The translations under genes were made by a program, and so were the position numbers. The notes under the pieces are model-generated. The model was not told where the DNA came from. It searched no databases and saw only the letters and a list, made by a program, of their open reading frames with translations. DNA of 39,314 nt from the NCBI GenBank assembly GCA_937936355.1, contig CALDDM010000010.1, positions 1-39,314 of the forward strand, read 5' to 3'. The stretch comes from Minisyncoccota bacterium (GTDB lineage: Bacteria; Patescibacteriota; Minisyncoccia; Moranbacterales; GCA-2747515). This document shows, in pieces, positions 1-10,422 of the stretch. Each line of letters begins with the position of its first letter. Within the stretch, counting starts at the first letter, position 1.

Positions 1-2881
1 TGTTGATGATTTGACCTTGGGCACTAATACGGGCACTGTGCGAGATATTTTCAGTAATGATTCCATCAGTTTTAAATCCATTAATGTTACTGTGCACGAC
101 ACTCAGATAATCATCCTGCGTCTCAAGCAAACTCCCACCCCAATGATGGCGGGTGATCATATCTTGTATCTCTTCATTACGCATATAAAGCATGATATGG
201 CGCTCTCGTAAACCATCAAGAAAAACACGTGAGATTGCCGTCATTTTTGCAGCATTCAGATCCTTCTTCAAGGCGCCAAGAAGCTCCGGCATAAGATCAG
301 ATAAGATTTTCTTTGGACGATTTTCTTGTTTATCATAATCAATTTCCACCTTATATTGTGTTAACTGAATAAAATTCTTACTCGTAAGAGTAACGTCATA
401 CTCTGGCAAAGCAATAGGACCAGTTATATCAAGGAGACGTTCCACCATTACAGGCGTCACAGCAATAACGCCGTCAACACTTGGTCCACCAGTCCTCCCA
501 TAAAAATCAATAGCCTTCTCAGCGCTCTTAGGGAAATGAGGCCACCAATTACTATCATGCAGACTCCATGCAGCTGAAATTTTCTGGATTGGTCGCGGTG
601 GCACAACCTTGTCAATAAGTTGACCATCCGGATTATAGATACCATCAATCTTAAATTCTCGAATTCTCCCCGATGCTATATCAAGGAAACCATAGCTTCC
701 TATGAAGCCACCACTTCCACGCATTTCATGGTTATTTTGAAAAAGAAAAAGATACGTACGTGGCGAATGTACACCAAACAGATCTCGCAAAGGCTCTTGC
801 AAAGTAACAGCCTCTTCCATGATCGCTTCAATTGGTGGCAATAATCGAGATAGCCTGATAAACTCATCCCTTTGCTCACGTGGAACATCAGCTACATTAA
901 CACGATCAATCGCATCAGTTGCACGATTAAGAGAATCAACCAGACCCTGAGATCGACCAAAAAATGCTTCAAAAACATCAGCAACAGAAAAATTCTCGAA
1001 ACCGCCACCATCAGTTCGCGCATACACACTATGAATATCCCTCGATAAATCCGTTAACTCTGTAAGCGCATGACTGAGGTGCACACTAGCCTCAACAAGG
1101 GCATCACCACTTGCGAGCTTAGACGCACCAGGGATGTATCGTGACAAGCCAACAAGGAGATTATTCATTTGTGACAAATCATCATACGCCTGCACAAAAA
1201 GATCATGTGAAGCATGAGCACTCTGTGATGCATCAAGAAGATCTCCACCCTTTGCCGCGGCTGCTGTTTGCCTGAGTGCATCAATAGCATCATTTGCAGT
1301 TTGCATTACATGATCTTTCGTCGCAAAAGCATTACCTACAAAGACAACGCCTGACGCCATGCCCAACAATGTAAGCGCAACAATAGCAAAATGGAAACCA
1401 GCTCTCTGCCATGTGACTCCGCCATTACTAACATGACGTGCCTTCTGAAACATTTTTTTAAGTGAAATCTGTCCCAACTGATTAGTCAATTTAGGTGATG
1501 CAAAAGAATTCTCGTACGAATCACGCTTCAATCCGTTGCTCTTGAACACCTTCAATTTCGATCTATTTTCATCAGCATCCACCACAACCTTCTGTGTAGG
1601 ATGAACAGAAGTCTCGCTCACAGTCTCATGAGTGCGTTTTTCTCGCTCAGGGAGCTCTTGGATGTCCGTCGAATCACGAAGTGTATTTTCAAAAAAATCA
1701 TCTGACCTCACTCCTGTAAGACGTGGTAGTTCTGGCACCTCAATAAGAGTGGGGTCATCCTCTTGAATCACATCTTCCGTCGAAGTATCCAGACGAGAAA
1801 AGCTTTTTCCTTCCACTCCTTGTACAGGCTCAATACGACCAAAAAGGTCATCACCTGGGATCACAACATTTTTCAATGCCGAAATTGCCTGTCGATCTTG
1901 AGGTTGTACAGTCGCAGGAATCTCAACATGATCTCTGTCAGTCTGAGTATCAAGACTCTGGTTCACACGCAAAAAATCAGATGTCTCTTCCTTATACTTT
2001 TCAAGGTTTTTTTTCTCTTGTGTAACAATCTGATTCTGAGATTCCCACCCCTGTCTTTCTTGTACTTTATTATCTAATGCACTTTCATGTGACATTTGCA
2101 CATACTCATCAGACTGTTCTCGATCAAATTCTTGTACCGTACTCGGCATCCCCCAACTTTCTGCAGATAATGCACCATCGTCAACTACCTCACGAGCAGT
2201 TTCTCGCCACAGATCTGATTCCAACACATAAGAATTATCACCTTTTGAAGTGTTTGCACCAAACTGTTCCTGGGGGACAGAATGATCATACTGAGAAACA
2301 TCGGTGACGTTATCCTTAAAAAGATGCTTTCGCTCCTGATTATAATTATGATCAACAACCTCAGTATCAAAAAAATCCTGTACATGACCAACATCACCTG
2401 AAACCCCACCAACTACAGTATGTGACACCTCATGAAACACATGATCTGCCTCATTCTCTGATTGGGGTGCAACAACCATTGCATCAGCTGATGTCATCGT
2501 ATATGGATGTGTAGATTTCGCAGCTTTCTTTTGTTCCATGCGCTCCCGCATACGTGCCCGTTGTTGCGCAATGAGTTGCTCATGAGCCTCTCGCTCTTTC
2601 TGCGCCGCTTCACGCAGAGCTATCATGTGAGCATTATTCTGACGAATGCGTGCCTGATAATCATGATCTCCCGCAATTGCGTGTGGTGTGGCTCTTTGCT
2701 CAGAAATATATGCGCAATCTTCAAGGTCAGGATAAGCCTTGACCTCTGATGCAGACCGACCTTGCTTCATCTCGTCACCCGAGACATAGACATCTTCTTC
2801 AAAAAGCATATCTAAATCATCCTGCTCGTCAAAGGAATGATGTGTGTGATCTTTTTGTTTTTGATTGCGGACGATGTCCAT
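1..2881 (-). CDS. DUF4012 domain-containing membrane protein, C-terminus cut off by window start
   Basis: Open minus frame from ATG at 2881 through position 2, absent from the ORF track because it runs off the edge. Long charged N-terminus, one TM (HFAIVALTLLGMASGVVFVGNAFA), then LFLFQNNHEMRGSGGFIGSYGFLDIASGRI typical of DUF4012. Confidence 0.85.
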   Translation of the reverse strand, partial: MDIVRNQKQKDHTHHSFDEQDDLDMLFEEDVYVSGDEMKQGRSASEVKAYPDLEDCAYISEQRATPHAIAGDHDYQARIRQNNAHMIALREAAQKEREAHEQLIAQQRARMRERMEQKKAAKSTHPYTMTSADAMVVAPQSENEADHVFHEVSHTVVGGVSGDVGHVQDFFDTEVVDHNYNQERKHLFKDNVTDVSQYDHSVPQEQFGANTSKGDNSYVLESDLWRETAREVVDDGALSAESWGMPSTVQEFDREQSDEYVQMSHESALDNKVQERQGWESQNQIVTQEKKNLEKYKEETSDFLRVNQSLDTQTDRDHVEIPATVQPQDRQAISALKNVVIPGDDLFGRIEPVQGVEGKSFSRLDTSTEDVIQEDDPTLIEVPELPRLTGVRSDDFFENTLRDSTDIQELPEREKRTHETVSETSVHPTQKVVVDADENRSKLKVFKSNGLKRDSYENSFASPKLTNQLGQISLKKMFQKARHVSNGGVTWQRAGFHFAIVALTLLGMASGVVFVGNAFATKDHVMQTANDAIDALRQTAAAAKGGDLLDASQSAHASHDLFVQAYDDLSQMNNLLVGLSRYIPGASKLASGDALVEASVHLSHALTELTDLSRDIHSVYARTDGGGFENFSVADVFEAFFGRSQGLVDSLNRATDAIDRVNVADVPREQRDEFIRLSRLLPPIEAIMEEAVTLQEPLRDLFGVHSPRTYLFLFQNNHEMRGSGGFIGSYGFLDIASGRIREFKIDGIYNPDGQLIDKVVPPRPIQKISAAWSLHDSNWWPHFPKSAEKAIDFYGRTGGPSVDGVIAVTPVMVERLLDITGPIALPEYDVTLTSKNFIQLTQYKVEIDYDKQENRPKKILSDLMPELLGALKKDLNAAKMTAISRVFLDGLRERHIMLYMRNEEIQDMITRHHWGGSLLETQDDYLSVVHSNINGFKTDGIITENISHSARISAQGQIIN

Positions 2882-2908
2882 AATGTTTCCTGGAGCTTTA
2901 ACGTATCG

Positions 2909-4096
2909 CTATTTATTGGTGGTATCGTGAATACTGTAAAGGCTATGTGTCTGTTGCACCATTCTTTTCCAAGAGAATTTTTTTGCCTGTAGAGGACCTT
3001 TTATATGTAAATTTTCTCGCAAATGTATATCACCAGCAATTCTCTCCATGTTCAATGCAACGGCATGTACGTCCTGCACATCACAGTACAAAACTGCATC
3101 GCCCAAAATTTCTGGCATACTCGATAGTTGGGACGAAAGAACTGGAATGCCATGCGCACATGCCTCAAGCGGAGGCAGACCAAAACCCTCGTAGAGAGAA
3201 GTAAAAATAAATGCATGTGCATTACGATATAGTTGACTGAGAGCTCCATTACTAACTGTGTCAAGTATAACAATACGATTGGAAAAATCTTCCATATCAT
3301 ATCTCCGAGCACAACCTCCAATCACAGATTCCAACCTTTCGTAAAACACATCCTTACGTCCGACAAGTATAAGTCTCAGATCCTTTAGATCAGAGCCTTT
3401 TTTATTTTGAGCTTTAAGAAAAATAACAAAAGACTCTACGAGTATCTCTAAATTTTTGTGAGGATATGCATTCCCTACATAGAGAAAATACTTGTATCCA
3501 TCTTCTATTATACTATGCACTGCTGACTCAGCCAAAATATTATTAACATTTTTCATATCGATCTCCGAACCAGACTCATAGGTAAGAAAAATCTTCTCAC
3601 GTGGCACCTTATATTGCCGTACTATATCCTCCCGAGTAAATTTACTGACAGCAGCGATCTTGGTTGCGTGACGAATTGCACGAGCGATGACAAATTTATA
3701 GACTTGATACTTTAGCCAGTATAATACCTTGCCACGCGATGAGTTGTCATGCGTGGGAAAGCGCAGCAATATGAGATCATGAATCGTAACAATGAAGGGT
3801 CTCATATAAAAAATCGGCACATTAAAATGTGGAAAATGTACCAAATCACATTTTGCACGCCACAGCTTGGCAAGAAAAAATATTTGCTCTGAAAAGCTAT
3901 ACCATTGATAATCTGCAAGAACCTTCTCAAATCTCGGATCATCTACTTCAAAGAGATCGTAGTTATCTTTTCGTAAAAAGATAACATATCGATTACGATC
4001 CTCTATATCCTGCAGGTGTGTCAAAAGTTTTTGCGTGTAACGACCAAGACCCTTACTTTCAGGCCCCAAAAATCTTGCATCGATTCCTATACGCAT
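2909..4096 (-). CDS. Glycosyltransferase family 4 (GT-B)
   Basis: MRIGIDARFLGPESKGLGRYTQ N-terminus; YLYVGNAYPHKNLE and FIFTSLYEGFGLPPLEACAHGIPVLSS motifs of GT4. Confidence 0.9.
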   Translation of the reverse strand: MRIGIDARFLGPESKGLGRYTQKLLTHLQDIEDRNRYVIFLRKDNYDLFEVDDPRFEKVLADYQWYSFSEQIFFLAKLWRAKCDLVHFPHFNVPIFYMRPFIVTIHDLILLRFPTHDNSSRGKVLYWLKYQVYKFVIARAIRHATKIAAVSKFTREDIVRQYKVPREKIFLTYESGSEIDMKNVNNILAESAVHSIIEDGYKYFLYVGNAYPHKNLEILVESFVIFLKAQNKKGSDLKDLRLILVGRKDVFYERLESVIGGCARRYDMEDFSNRIVILDTVSNGALSQLYRNAHAFIFTSLYEGFGLPPLEACAHGIPVLSSQLSSMPEILGDAVLYCDVQDVHAVALNMERIAGDIHLRENLHIKGPLQAKKFSWKRMVQQTHSLYSIHDTTNK

Positions 4097-4318
4097 AGAT
4101 CACTCTTAAAATCGTTTTAACACAATACCTATCATGACATACAAGCTACTCACACGAAAAATGAGCAGTCTCAACTTTCACAAAATCATACCGTCTATAT
4201 AGGCACACACATGTATCGTGAGGCGATGTTGGCACTCAAAAGCATCAGAGCCATGCACAACACCTCAATGCAGAAAGTCCCAAGCATATAGCCGTATATA
4301 ACAGCCAAACGCTGATCT

Positions 4319-4540
4319 TCACTTCCGCAAAAAAACATTCAAAACAATCGTTACAATCACACTGAGAATGATTGATGTAACGATGGGAAAAGCAAACGTA
4401 AAGTTACCCTTCTTCCAGACAATGTCACCTGGCAATTTAGACATACCGAACTGTTGAGCAACGAAATATAGTAAGCCTATGGCGAATATCATGCCACCAA
4501 CAAGCATAAACACATGTGCAAAATTACCCATAAAAATCAT
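4319..4540 (-). CDS. DUF2905 family small membrane protein
   Basis: 73 aa with two TMs and the LPGDIVWKKGNFTFAFPIVTSI signature. Confidence 0.8.
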   Translation of the reverse strand: MIFMGNFAHVFMLVGGMIFAIGLLYFVAQQFGMSKLPGDIVWKKGNFTFAFPIVTSIILSVIVTIVLNVFLRK

Positions 4541-4628
4541 TAACGCATATCACAACGAAGAAATCTTCTACCATCATAACACTTCGCCGTCTAAGCACAT
4601 GACAATTAGCGATTCACCCAACATTACA

Positions 4629-5771
4629 TTATCCATTATATTTCTGGAGCTGCTCCTTGAACTCGTATGCGTAAATTTCCCACATTGCAATCGTAAGCGC
4701 AATGATGATAGGTCCAACGATAAATCCTATCAAGCCAAAAACACTCATCCCACCAATCGTACCAAAAAAAATCAAAAGGCTATGCATCTGTGTATCACTA
4801 CCAACAAGCTTTGGTCGCATAACATTGTCTATTGACGCAACCACACCTCCTACACAAAGCAGGAAAACACCTTGCCACACATGACCCATAAAGAGCATGA
4901 TCACACCAGCAGGGAAAATAACAAGTCCTGCACCAAGCGCAGGAATGACAGATAAGAAAATCATTATGACCATCCACAACATTGGCGATGAGACGCCAGC
5001 CACAAGAAACGCAAGACCACCAATGGAGCCCTGCACACCACCAATAATAAATGTGCCCTTGAGGGTCGCTCGCGCCATTGATAAAAACTTTTCTATCAAG
5101 AGTGTCTCATGGGTATCCCGCAGTGGACTCAAAGCCATGATACGGCTTACAAATCGTTTACCATCAATGAAAAAGTAAAACAACGTAAAAAACATCACAA
5201 ATGTCCATAATACACCACCCACAACACCTTGATATGTTTTTTTAACAATTGTTTGTGCTGCATCACCCGCACCACCACCAAATGCTCCGCGTGCCAAAGC
5301 CAAGATATTGTCGCCAGCACCAGCTATAACACTCCCTATACCATCATCAAGAGATGTGACTCCAAGAGTATTCTGCAAATACGCAGCTGCACCCTGCCCA
5401 AGTCTACTTGCAAAAAAAGTCTCCGTGATAGTTTTGATACTCTCATTCGTTGGGGAACCTTCCGTACGCGCCTCCACCACGACATGGGCAATTTCATTCG
5501 CAACAATATTTCCAACGCCAACCACCGGCATCACAATCACAAGAGCAACAAACAAACACATAAGCGCAGATGTCAGGCCAGGAGACTTCATGAGATATCG
5601 TCCCAAATAAGGAATCATTGTTAGCTTTTGTTGCAAGCCACCAAACATTGCACTAAAAAGTGCAGCGACAAATACTGCACTCACAAATGGAAGGAAAAGC
5701 ATAAAAGCACCAACACTCACACATGTAAGTACGATAAAGAAAAAATACGTATTAAAATTCTCGAGTTTCAT
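4629..5771 (-). CDS. AI-2E family transporter (PerM/UPF0118-like)
   Basis: Multi-TM protein with the ALGAGLVIFPAGVIMLFMGHVWQGVFLL..DNVMRPKLVG motif. Confidence 0.9.
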   Translation of the reverse strand: MKLENFNTYFFFIVLTCVSVGAFMLFLPFVSAVFVAALFSAMFGGLQQKLTMIPYLGRYLMKSPGLTSALMCLFVALVIVMPVVGVGNIVANEIAHVVVEARTEGSPTNESIKTITETFFASRLGQGAAAYLQNTLGVTSLDDGIGSVIAGAGDNILALARGAFGGGAGDAAQTIVKKTYQGVVGGVLWTFVMFFTLFYFFIDGKRFVSRIMALSPLRDTHETLLIEKFLSMARATLKGTFIIGGVQGSIGGLAFLVAGVSSPMLWMVIMIFLSVIPALGAGLVIFPAGVIMLFMGHVWQGVFLLCVGGVVASIDNVMRPKLVGSDTQMHSLLIFFGTIGGMSVFGLIGFIVGPIIIALTIAMWEIYAYEFKEQLQKYNG

Positions 5772-5904
5772 GTTTTACTTCTTACAAATTCCACTATTAT
5801 TCTACATCAACAGAATCATCATAAACAAATAATAAGCTAGGCCCACACCTCTTCATGATGTACATAAACTCATCATAACATGCCGTCAGCGCAGCACTAC
5901 CTCC

Positions 5905-7992
5905 CTAGCCGCCAAGCACAACGACAAGATCTGCACTGTATTTTGTGAGAACCGCTTCTGACTCTTCAAAGACTACTCCAGAAAGAGATCCGATCGCATC
6001 AACAAGCGCTTGCGCAGATACAAGATCCCCCTTACGGTGATAAACAATAAAATTCTTGTACTTCTGACTTGCATTCTTTGCCGGCAATGCCTTATATTGT
6101 TTCGCAGCAACTGTTTGAGTAATCTCTCCAGCATAGCCCGTGCGCGATCCGCCGTTAAGGACCTGGACAGTAATTGACCCTGGTACAACTTTTTCTTGTG
6201 CAACTTCTTTTTCTGGCACCTCAGGAACTACCGCTTGCTCCACAACTTTTACAGATTCATTTTTTTCATCCTTTACGTCATCCACATCACTCTCGTTCTC
6301 CACAGGATCCTGATTTTGTATTGGAGTCTCTACACTATCCGTTGTCACATCCTCCAATGACACAACATCTTTATTAGAAGAATTAAAAAGAAACGTCTTA
6401 CCCAAAGTAGCAATCGCTGCAAACACACAAAGGCCTAGCAAGACAATAGCAAATGCACCAACACGAATATTCGAACGTCTTTCTTGAAGACGCATAGCAT
6501 CTGCAAAAACACCCTCATCTTCTCGCATCCAATCTATGTCAATTGCCTGACCATCATTTTTTGGTGGCGTATGGAATTGATCCTGCCTCCCTTGATTGAA
6601 CTCCCTTGTCGGCTGAGCTTGCATACTAACGTGACGATTTTGTTGCTCGCCTAAACGCACAGACTGCAATGGCGGGCGCTGCGCCTCAACACTACGTGAT
6701 TCACCACGAGCGTAATCCGAGCTCTTTGCTATGGCAAGATCGGAATTCACCCCATTACCCATCACCCGCTGCTGTTGACCACCAACATTCTCACGATAAC
6801 CCGTATGCTGTGCATTCTCTCGAACTGCACGTTGCTTGTGGACAAATGAACCTTCCTGACCATGACCATCACGAGTCTGAGGATCTTGATCATAATCAGA
6901 ATCTTGCTCAAATAGTGCATCTCCAGAAGTAGAATCTAATTGCTTTCTCTGTCGCAGTCCTTTAAAGAGACCAAGTCCGGCAAATCCCACCAACAAGAGC
7001 CCGATAACACTCAACACCTCCTTAATAGGCAACAAAGAAACAGTTGCCTTGTCCGTTACAACACTTTTTTCACCATCAGGTGTTTCATACGTTAATCTCG
7101 CATAAAATGCAGCACTACCAATCCTTGGAACTGCAATACCTGGGAAAAACTCCTGATTCATCTTCTCACCAGACGCAATTTCATTTTTTGCACTATTTTC
7201 CAAATCGGCACGATCATCTACTTCACGCACGATAGTGATTGTATAGGGAATTTTTTCTGTACCACGACTTGCAATAGTCACATCGACATCATAAGATTCT
7301 TGAAATCCATTGCGCATCCAACCTACGAAATTATAAGCGCTGAGAGATCTCCGCAATTTTAGCTCATGGATATCTGCTGCAAAGATTTTCTTTTGCGGAG
7401 GCTTATATAAAAGTGCAGCAGATGAAAGTGTAGAATCTGTCGTATCACCTTGTGCTGAATTCGAAAGAGTAAAAAATGCCGCCGCACTAGTCGCATCCGC
7501 AGGAATACGGACTGTGTAAGGTACGCGTATCTTCCCGGCATCAGAAGCCTCCTCCAATGAAATCTCCAGTTGGGCAACTCCATCACACCACGCATCCAAA
7601 TCCTCACTATCATCGCGCTTCTTGCAAAGCGCTTCAATATTATTATCTTTAGCAAAATCCTCACTATAATCCTCTGGTACAGCAGCGTAGAATCGCAGAC
7701 TACTCAATACTTTCTTTACATTACTCGACAACGCTGAACGAACATCTTTGGCGCCACTTAAATCGAGAAAGACCGTAACATCATCACCTACAACCGACTC
7801 CTTGGGCACCGCAATCGTCACCAGTCCTTGCGCAAGAGAACCTGGCGCAGAATTAATTTCAGGCTTTTCAATCACCATACCCCACTCATTCTCTTCCGCG
7901 GAAGCTGTTTGGGCTCGTGTGTCTGTACCATACATCATCACTGCAAAAACAAAGGAAAACGCGACGCACAATTGTAGATGTCGATCTCTCAT
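5905..7992 (-). CDS. Secreted/membrane protein with C-terminal LytR_C domain
   Basis: Signal peptide, two later TM segments, C-terminal VQVLNGGSRTGYAGEITQTVAAKQY...VVVLGG as in LytR_C. Confidence 0.7.
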   Translation of the reverse strand: MRDRHLQLCVAFSFVFAVMMYGTDTRAQTASAEENEWGMVIEKPEINSAPGSLAQGLVTIAVPKESVVGDDVTVFLDLSGAKDVRSALSSNVKKVLSSLRFYAAVPEDYSEDFAKDNNIEALCKKRDDSEDLDAWCDGVAQLEISLEEASDAGKIRVPYTVRIPADATSAAAFFTLSNSAQGDTTDSTLSSAALLYKPPQKKIFAADIHELKLRRSLSAYNFVGWMRNGFQESYDVDVTIASRGTEKIPYTITIVREVDDRADLENSAKNEIASGEKMNQEFFPGIAVPRIGSAAFYARLTYETPDGEKSVVTDKATVSLLPIKEVLSVIGLLLVGFAGLGLFKGLRQRKQLDSTSGDALFEQDSDYDQDPQTRDGHGQEGSFVHKQRAVRENAQHTGYRENVGGQQQRVMGNGVNSDLAIAKSSDYARGESRSVEAQRPPLQSVRLGEQQNRHVSMQAQPTREFNQGRQDQFHTPPKNDGQAIDIDWMREDEGVFADAMRLQERRSNIRVGAFAIVLLGLCVFAAIATLGKTFLFNSSNKDVVSLEDVTTDSVETPIQNQDPVENESDVDDVKDEKNESVKVVEQAVVPEVPEKEVAQEKVVPGSITVQVLNGGSRTGYAGEITQTVAAKQYKALPAKNASQKYKNFIVYHRKGDLVSAQALVDAIGSLSGVVFEESEAVLTKYSADLVVVLGG

Positions 7993-8153
7993 ACTCTTTC
8001 ATTTTTCTTTTTAAGAACCTTATACTTCAATACGTAAAAAAATCTAATACCAAGCCTCACAAAAATCTTATCTACACTTCTTGCGACGTACCAAAACGAT
8101 AAAAAGTTCAGTCTTATTATAACATAGCACCACAAAAAAAGAGTTGAAAATAT

Positions 8154-8182
8154 TTGACGCAATGCGTATAAAGTCCTATAAT
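8154..8182 (+). promoter_or_regulatory. Sigma70-type promoter for the BI-1 gene
   Basis: TTGACG (8154-8159), 17-nt spacer, TATAAT (8177-8182), 38 bp before the ATG. Confidence 0.75.
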
Positions 8183-8220
8183 GTCTTTATACAGTTAAGT
8201 TACAAAAAATTACACTATCT

Positions 8221-8925
8221 ATGAATTCACAAACACGTATTGAGGGAAATGTTGGCACCTCAACACTTTCCTCATTTTATTCTTCTATCTATGGATGGAT
8301 GACAGCTGGCATGGCAGTCAGCGCATTAACAGCCTACGTCACACTTACAACAACACAAGGTAACGCGACACTTGCTGCACTTGCAAATCTCGGATTCGCT
8401 CTGCCGCTTCTATATCTCGGGATTGTTTTCGGAATTCAGCGGATTGCACTGAGCATACCACCAGAAGTTGGTCGTATCGTTTTTTTGGCATTTGCAGCAT
8501 TTAACGGCGTGCTCCTTTCTACTTTGGCATATGCCTACACAGGAGCATCTATCGCAACAGCATTCTTTGCTACAGGCGTGATGTTTGCAGGGCTCTCACT
8601 TTACGGTCGCACGACGCAAAAAGACTTGTCAGGATGGGGTCCAGCAATTTTCATTGGTATGATTGGCGCAATCATTGCTGGCCTTGCAAATTACTTTATT
8701 GGCAACGACATGCTAAGCATCGTCGTCTCAGCAGTTGTCGTTGTTGTTTTTTCTGCAAGTATTGCTTATGATAATCAGCGATACAAATCGATCTACAATG
8801 CCTACGCAGGTGATGAAAAAGCCCTGAAGCAACATGCCATCCTCGGCGCTATCGTTATGTTCATAAGTTTTATTGCGGTGTTCCAAAATCTTCTTCACCT
8901 CTTTGGTGTCATGGGAGACGAATAA
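8221..8925 (+). CDS. Bax inhibitor-1/YccA family membrane protein
   Basis: Seven-TM pattern; SLYGRTTQKDLSGWGPAIFIGMIGAII and IAYDNQRYK motifs. Confidence 0.92.
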   Translation: MNSQTRIEGNVGTSTLSSFYSSIYGWMTAGMAVSALTAYVTLTTTQGNATLAALANLGFALPLLYLGIVFGIQRIALSIPPEVGRIVFLAFAAFNGVLLSTLAYAYTGASIATAFFATGVMFAGLSLYGRTTQKDLSGWGPAIFIGMIGAIIAGLANYFIGNDMLSIVVSAVVVVVFSASIAYDNQRYKSIYNAYAGDEKALKQHAILGAIVMFISFIAVFQNLLHLFGVMGDE

Positions 8926-8950
8926 AGCGTCACAACATCCTAGAAACAAA

Positions 8951-8976
8951 AAACTCGCCTAGCAGCGAGTTTTTTT
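8951..8976. terminator. Bidirectional intrinsic terminator
   Basis: AAACTCGC-CTAGCA-GCGAGTTT followed by T-run, with an A-run on the opposite side; lies between convergent genes. Confidence 0.85.
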
Positions 8977-9179
8977 CTATACAACGAGACCTAGAATCAA
9001 ACATCCATAAACCGAGCTGCATACTTTGCCAAAATGAATCAGCACAAGGATACAAAACTATCTGTGTGTCAACAGGTAGGCACCTGCCCCTCCCAACCCA
9101 GTAAACGTTACAAACAAGGTGTGTTCATCTCACGCACTACTAAACCCACCCGAGAGTTTTTGACTTCCAATCCTTAACT

Positions 9180-10253
9180 TCAGACAATAACACCCGCCGC
9201 CACACAGACATCATTTCCTGTATAGAGAACACCATACTGACCAGAAGTTATACCACGATCACCTTCCTGCAGCGTGATATTCATACACCCTGCCTTATTA
9301 TCATAAGAAATGGACTCAATGCACGCAAACTCTGGTCCATGTCGCAGTTTGATCTTCGTAACCCCACCAAGCTCCACATCGCTAATCCAGTTCATGTGCT
9401 TGAGAACAAGTTGAACTCTGCTCTGATCCTCGCCAGAAAAACCATGCGTCAGATAAATAACATTCTCTATAGGATCTTTATCGCAAACATACCACGGGCC
9501 ATTATCAACTGTGACACCCCGCCTTTGTCCAATCGTATAGAAATAATGACCATCGTGCTCACCTAGGTCCTTGCCAGATTCTTTTTCAACGAAACGACCC
9601 TTCTGAACTCCTAAGTGATGACGCACAAAATCACCAAAAGGAATCTGACCCAAAAAACAAATACCCTGAGAATCTTTGCGATGTGCTGTTGGAAGATCAT
9701 ACTCTAGCGCCAAATCTCGCACCCCTTTCTTTTCTAAATGACCAATCGGAAAAAGAGCACGACTCAGCTGACTTCTTTCCATCATTGAAAGAAAATACGT
9801 CTGATCCTTTACGGCATCCGGTGCTTGACGCAGCTCGATCTCACCACCATCTTTATGTGAGATTTGTGCGTAATGCCCTGTTGCAATCATGTCGCAAGAG
9901 TCACCATACTCCTTGTCATAGACCTCCATAAAAGCACCGAACTTTACCTCACGATTACAAAGAATGTCAGGATTCGGTGTCAAACCCGCGGCTACAGCAT
10001 CAATTGTATAGCGCACAACACGTGCATGATACTCTTTTTGTAGAGGCACAATTTCAAGTGGCACGCCCAGCTGCTTACACACAGATTGTGCATAATGCAA
10101 ATCCTCCTCCCATGGACATGATCCGAGGTATGCCATCTCGTCCTCAAGCCAAATTTTCAAATAAAAAGCCGTAACATCATGACCCTGCTCCTTGAGGAGT
10201 GTGAGTGCAACGCTACTATCAACCCCACCAGAAACGAGAACTGCTATTTTCAT
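9180..10253 (-). CDS. mnmA: tRNA-specific 2-thiouridylase MnmA
   Basis: MKIAVLVSGGVDSSVALTLLKEQGHDV, CNREVKFG, TGHYAQ, KDQTYFLS, SQGICFLG, YTIGQRRG. Start set at MKIAVLV; the ORF track start is 10271. Confidence 0.96.
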   Translation of the reverse strand: MKIAVLVSGGVDSSVALTLLKEQGHDVTAFYLKIWLEDEMAYLGSCPWEEDLHYAQSVCKQLGVPLEIVPLQKEYHARVVRYTIDAVAAGLTPNPDILCNREVKFGAFMEVYDKEYGDSCDMIATGHYAQISHKDGGEIELRQAPDAVKDQTYFLSMMERSQLSRALFPIGHLEKKGVRDLALEYDLPTAHRKDSQGICFLGQIPFGDFVRHHLGVQKGRFVEKESGKDLGEHDGHYFYTIGQRRGVTVDNGPWYVCDKDPIENVIYLTHGFSGEDQSRVQLVLKHMNWISDVELGGVTKIKLRHGPEFACIESISYDNKAGCMNITLQEGDRGITSGQYGVLYTGNDVCVAAGVIV

Positions 10254-10422
10254 TATGCGACAATCTATCAAAGAATTTAAAAAAGAGATGTCAAAATTGA
10301 CTCACCAACCAAAAAATTCCACATCACACTAAGGATGATGAGAAAAGCTATAAGGTAGATAACAAATTTTATAAAAAATTTCATACGTGTCCAATCATTT
10401 TTTCTATTTACACTCCACGCTA

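Noticed and set aside
4479-5624. Plus-strand ORFs of 60-131 aa opposite the DUF2905 and AI-2E genes
   Set aside because: Low-complexity shadow ORFs antisense to clear genes; the same applies to most other antisense ORFs in the track.
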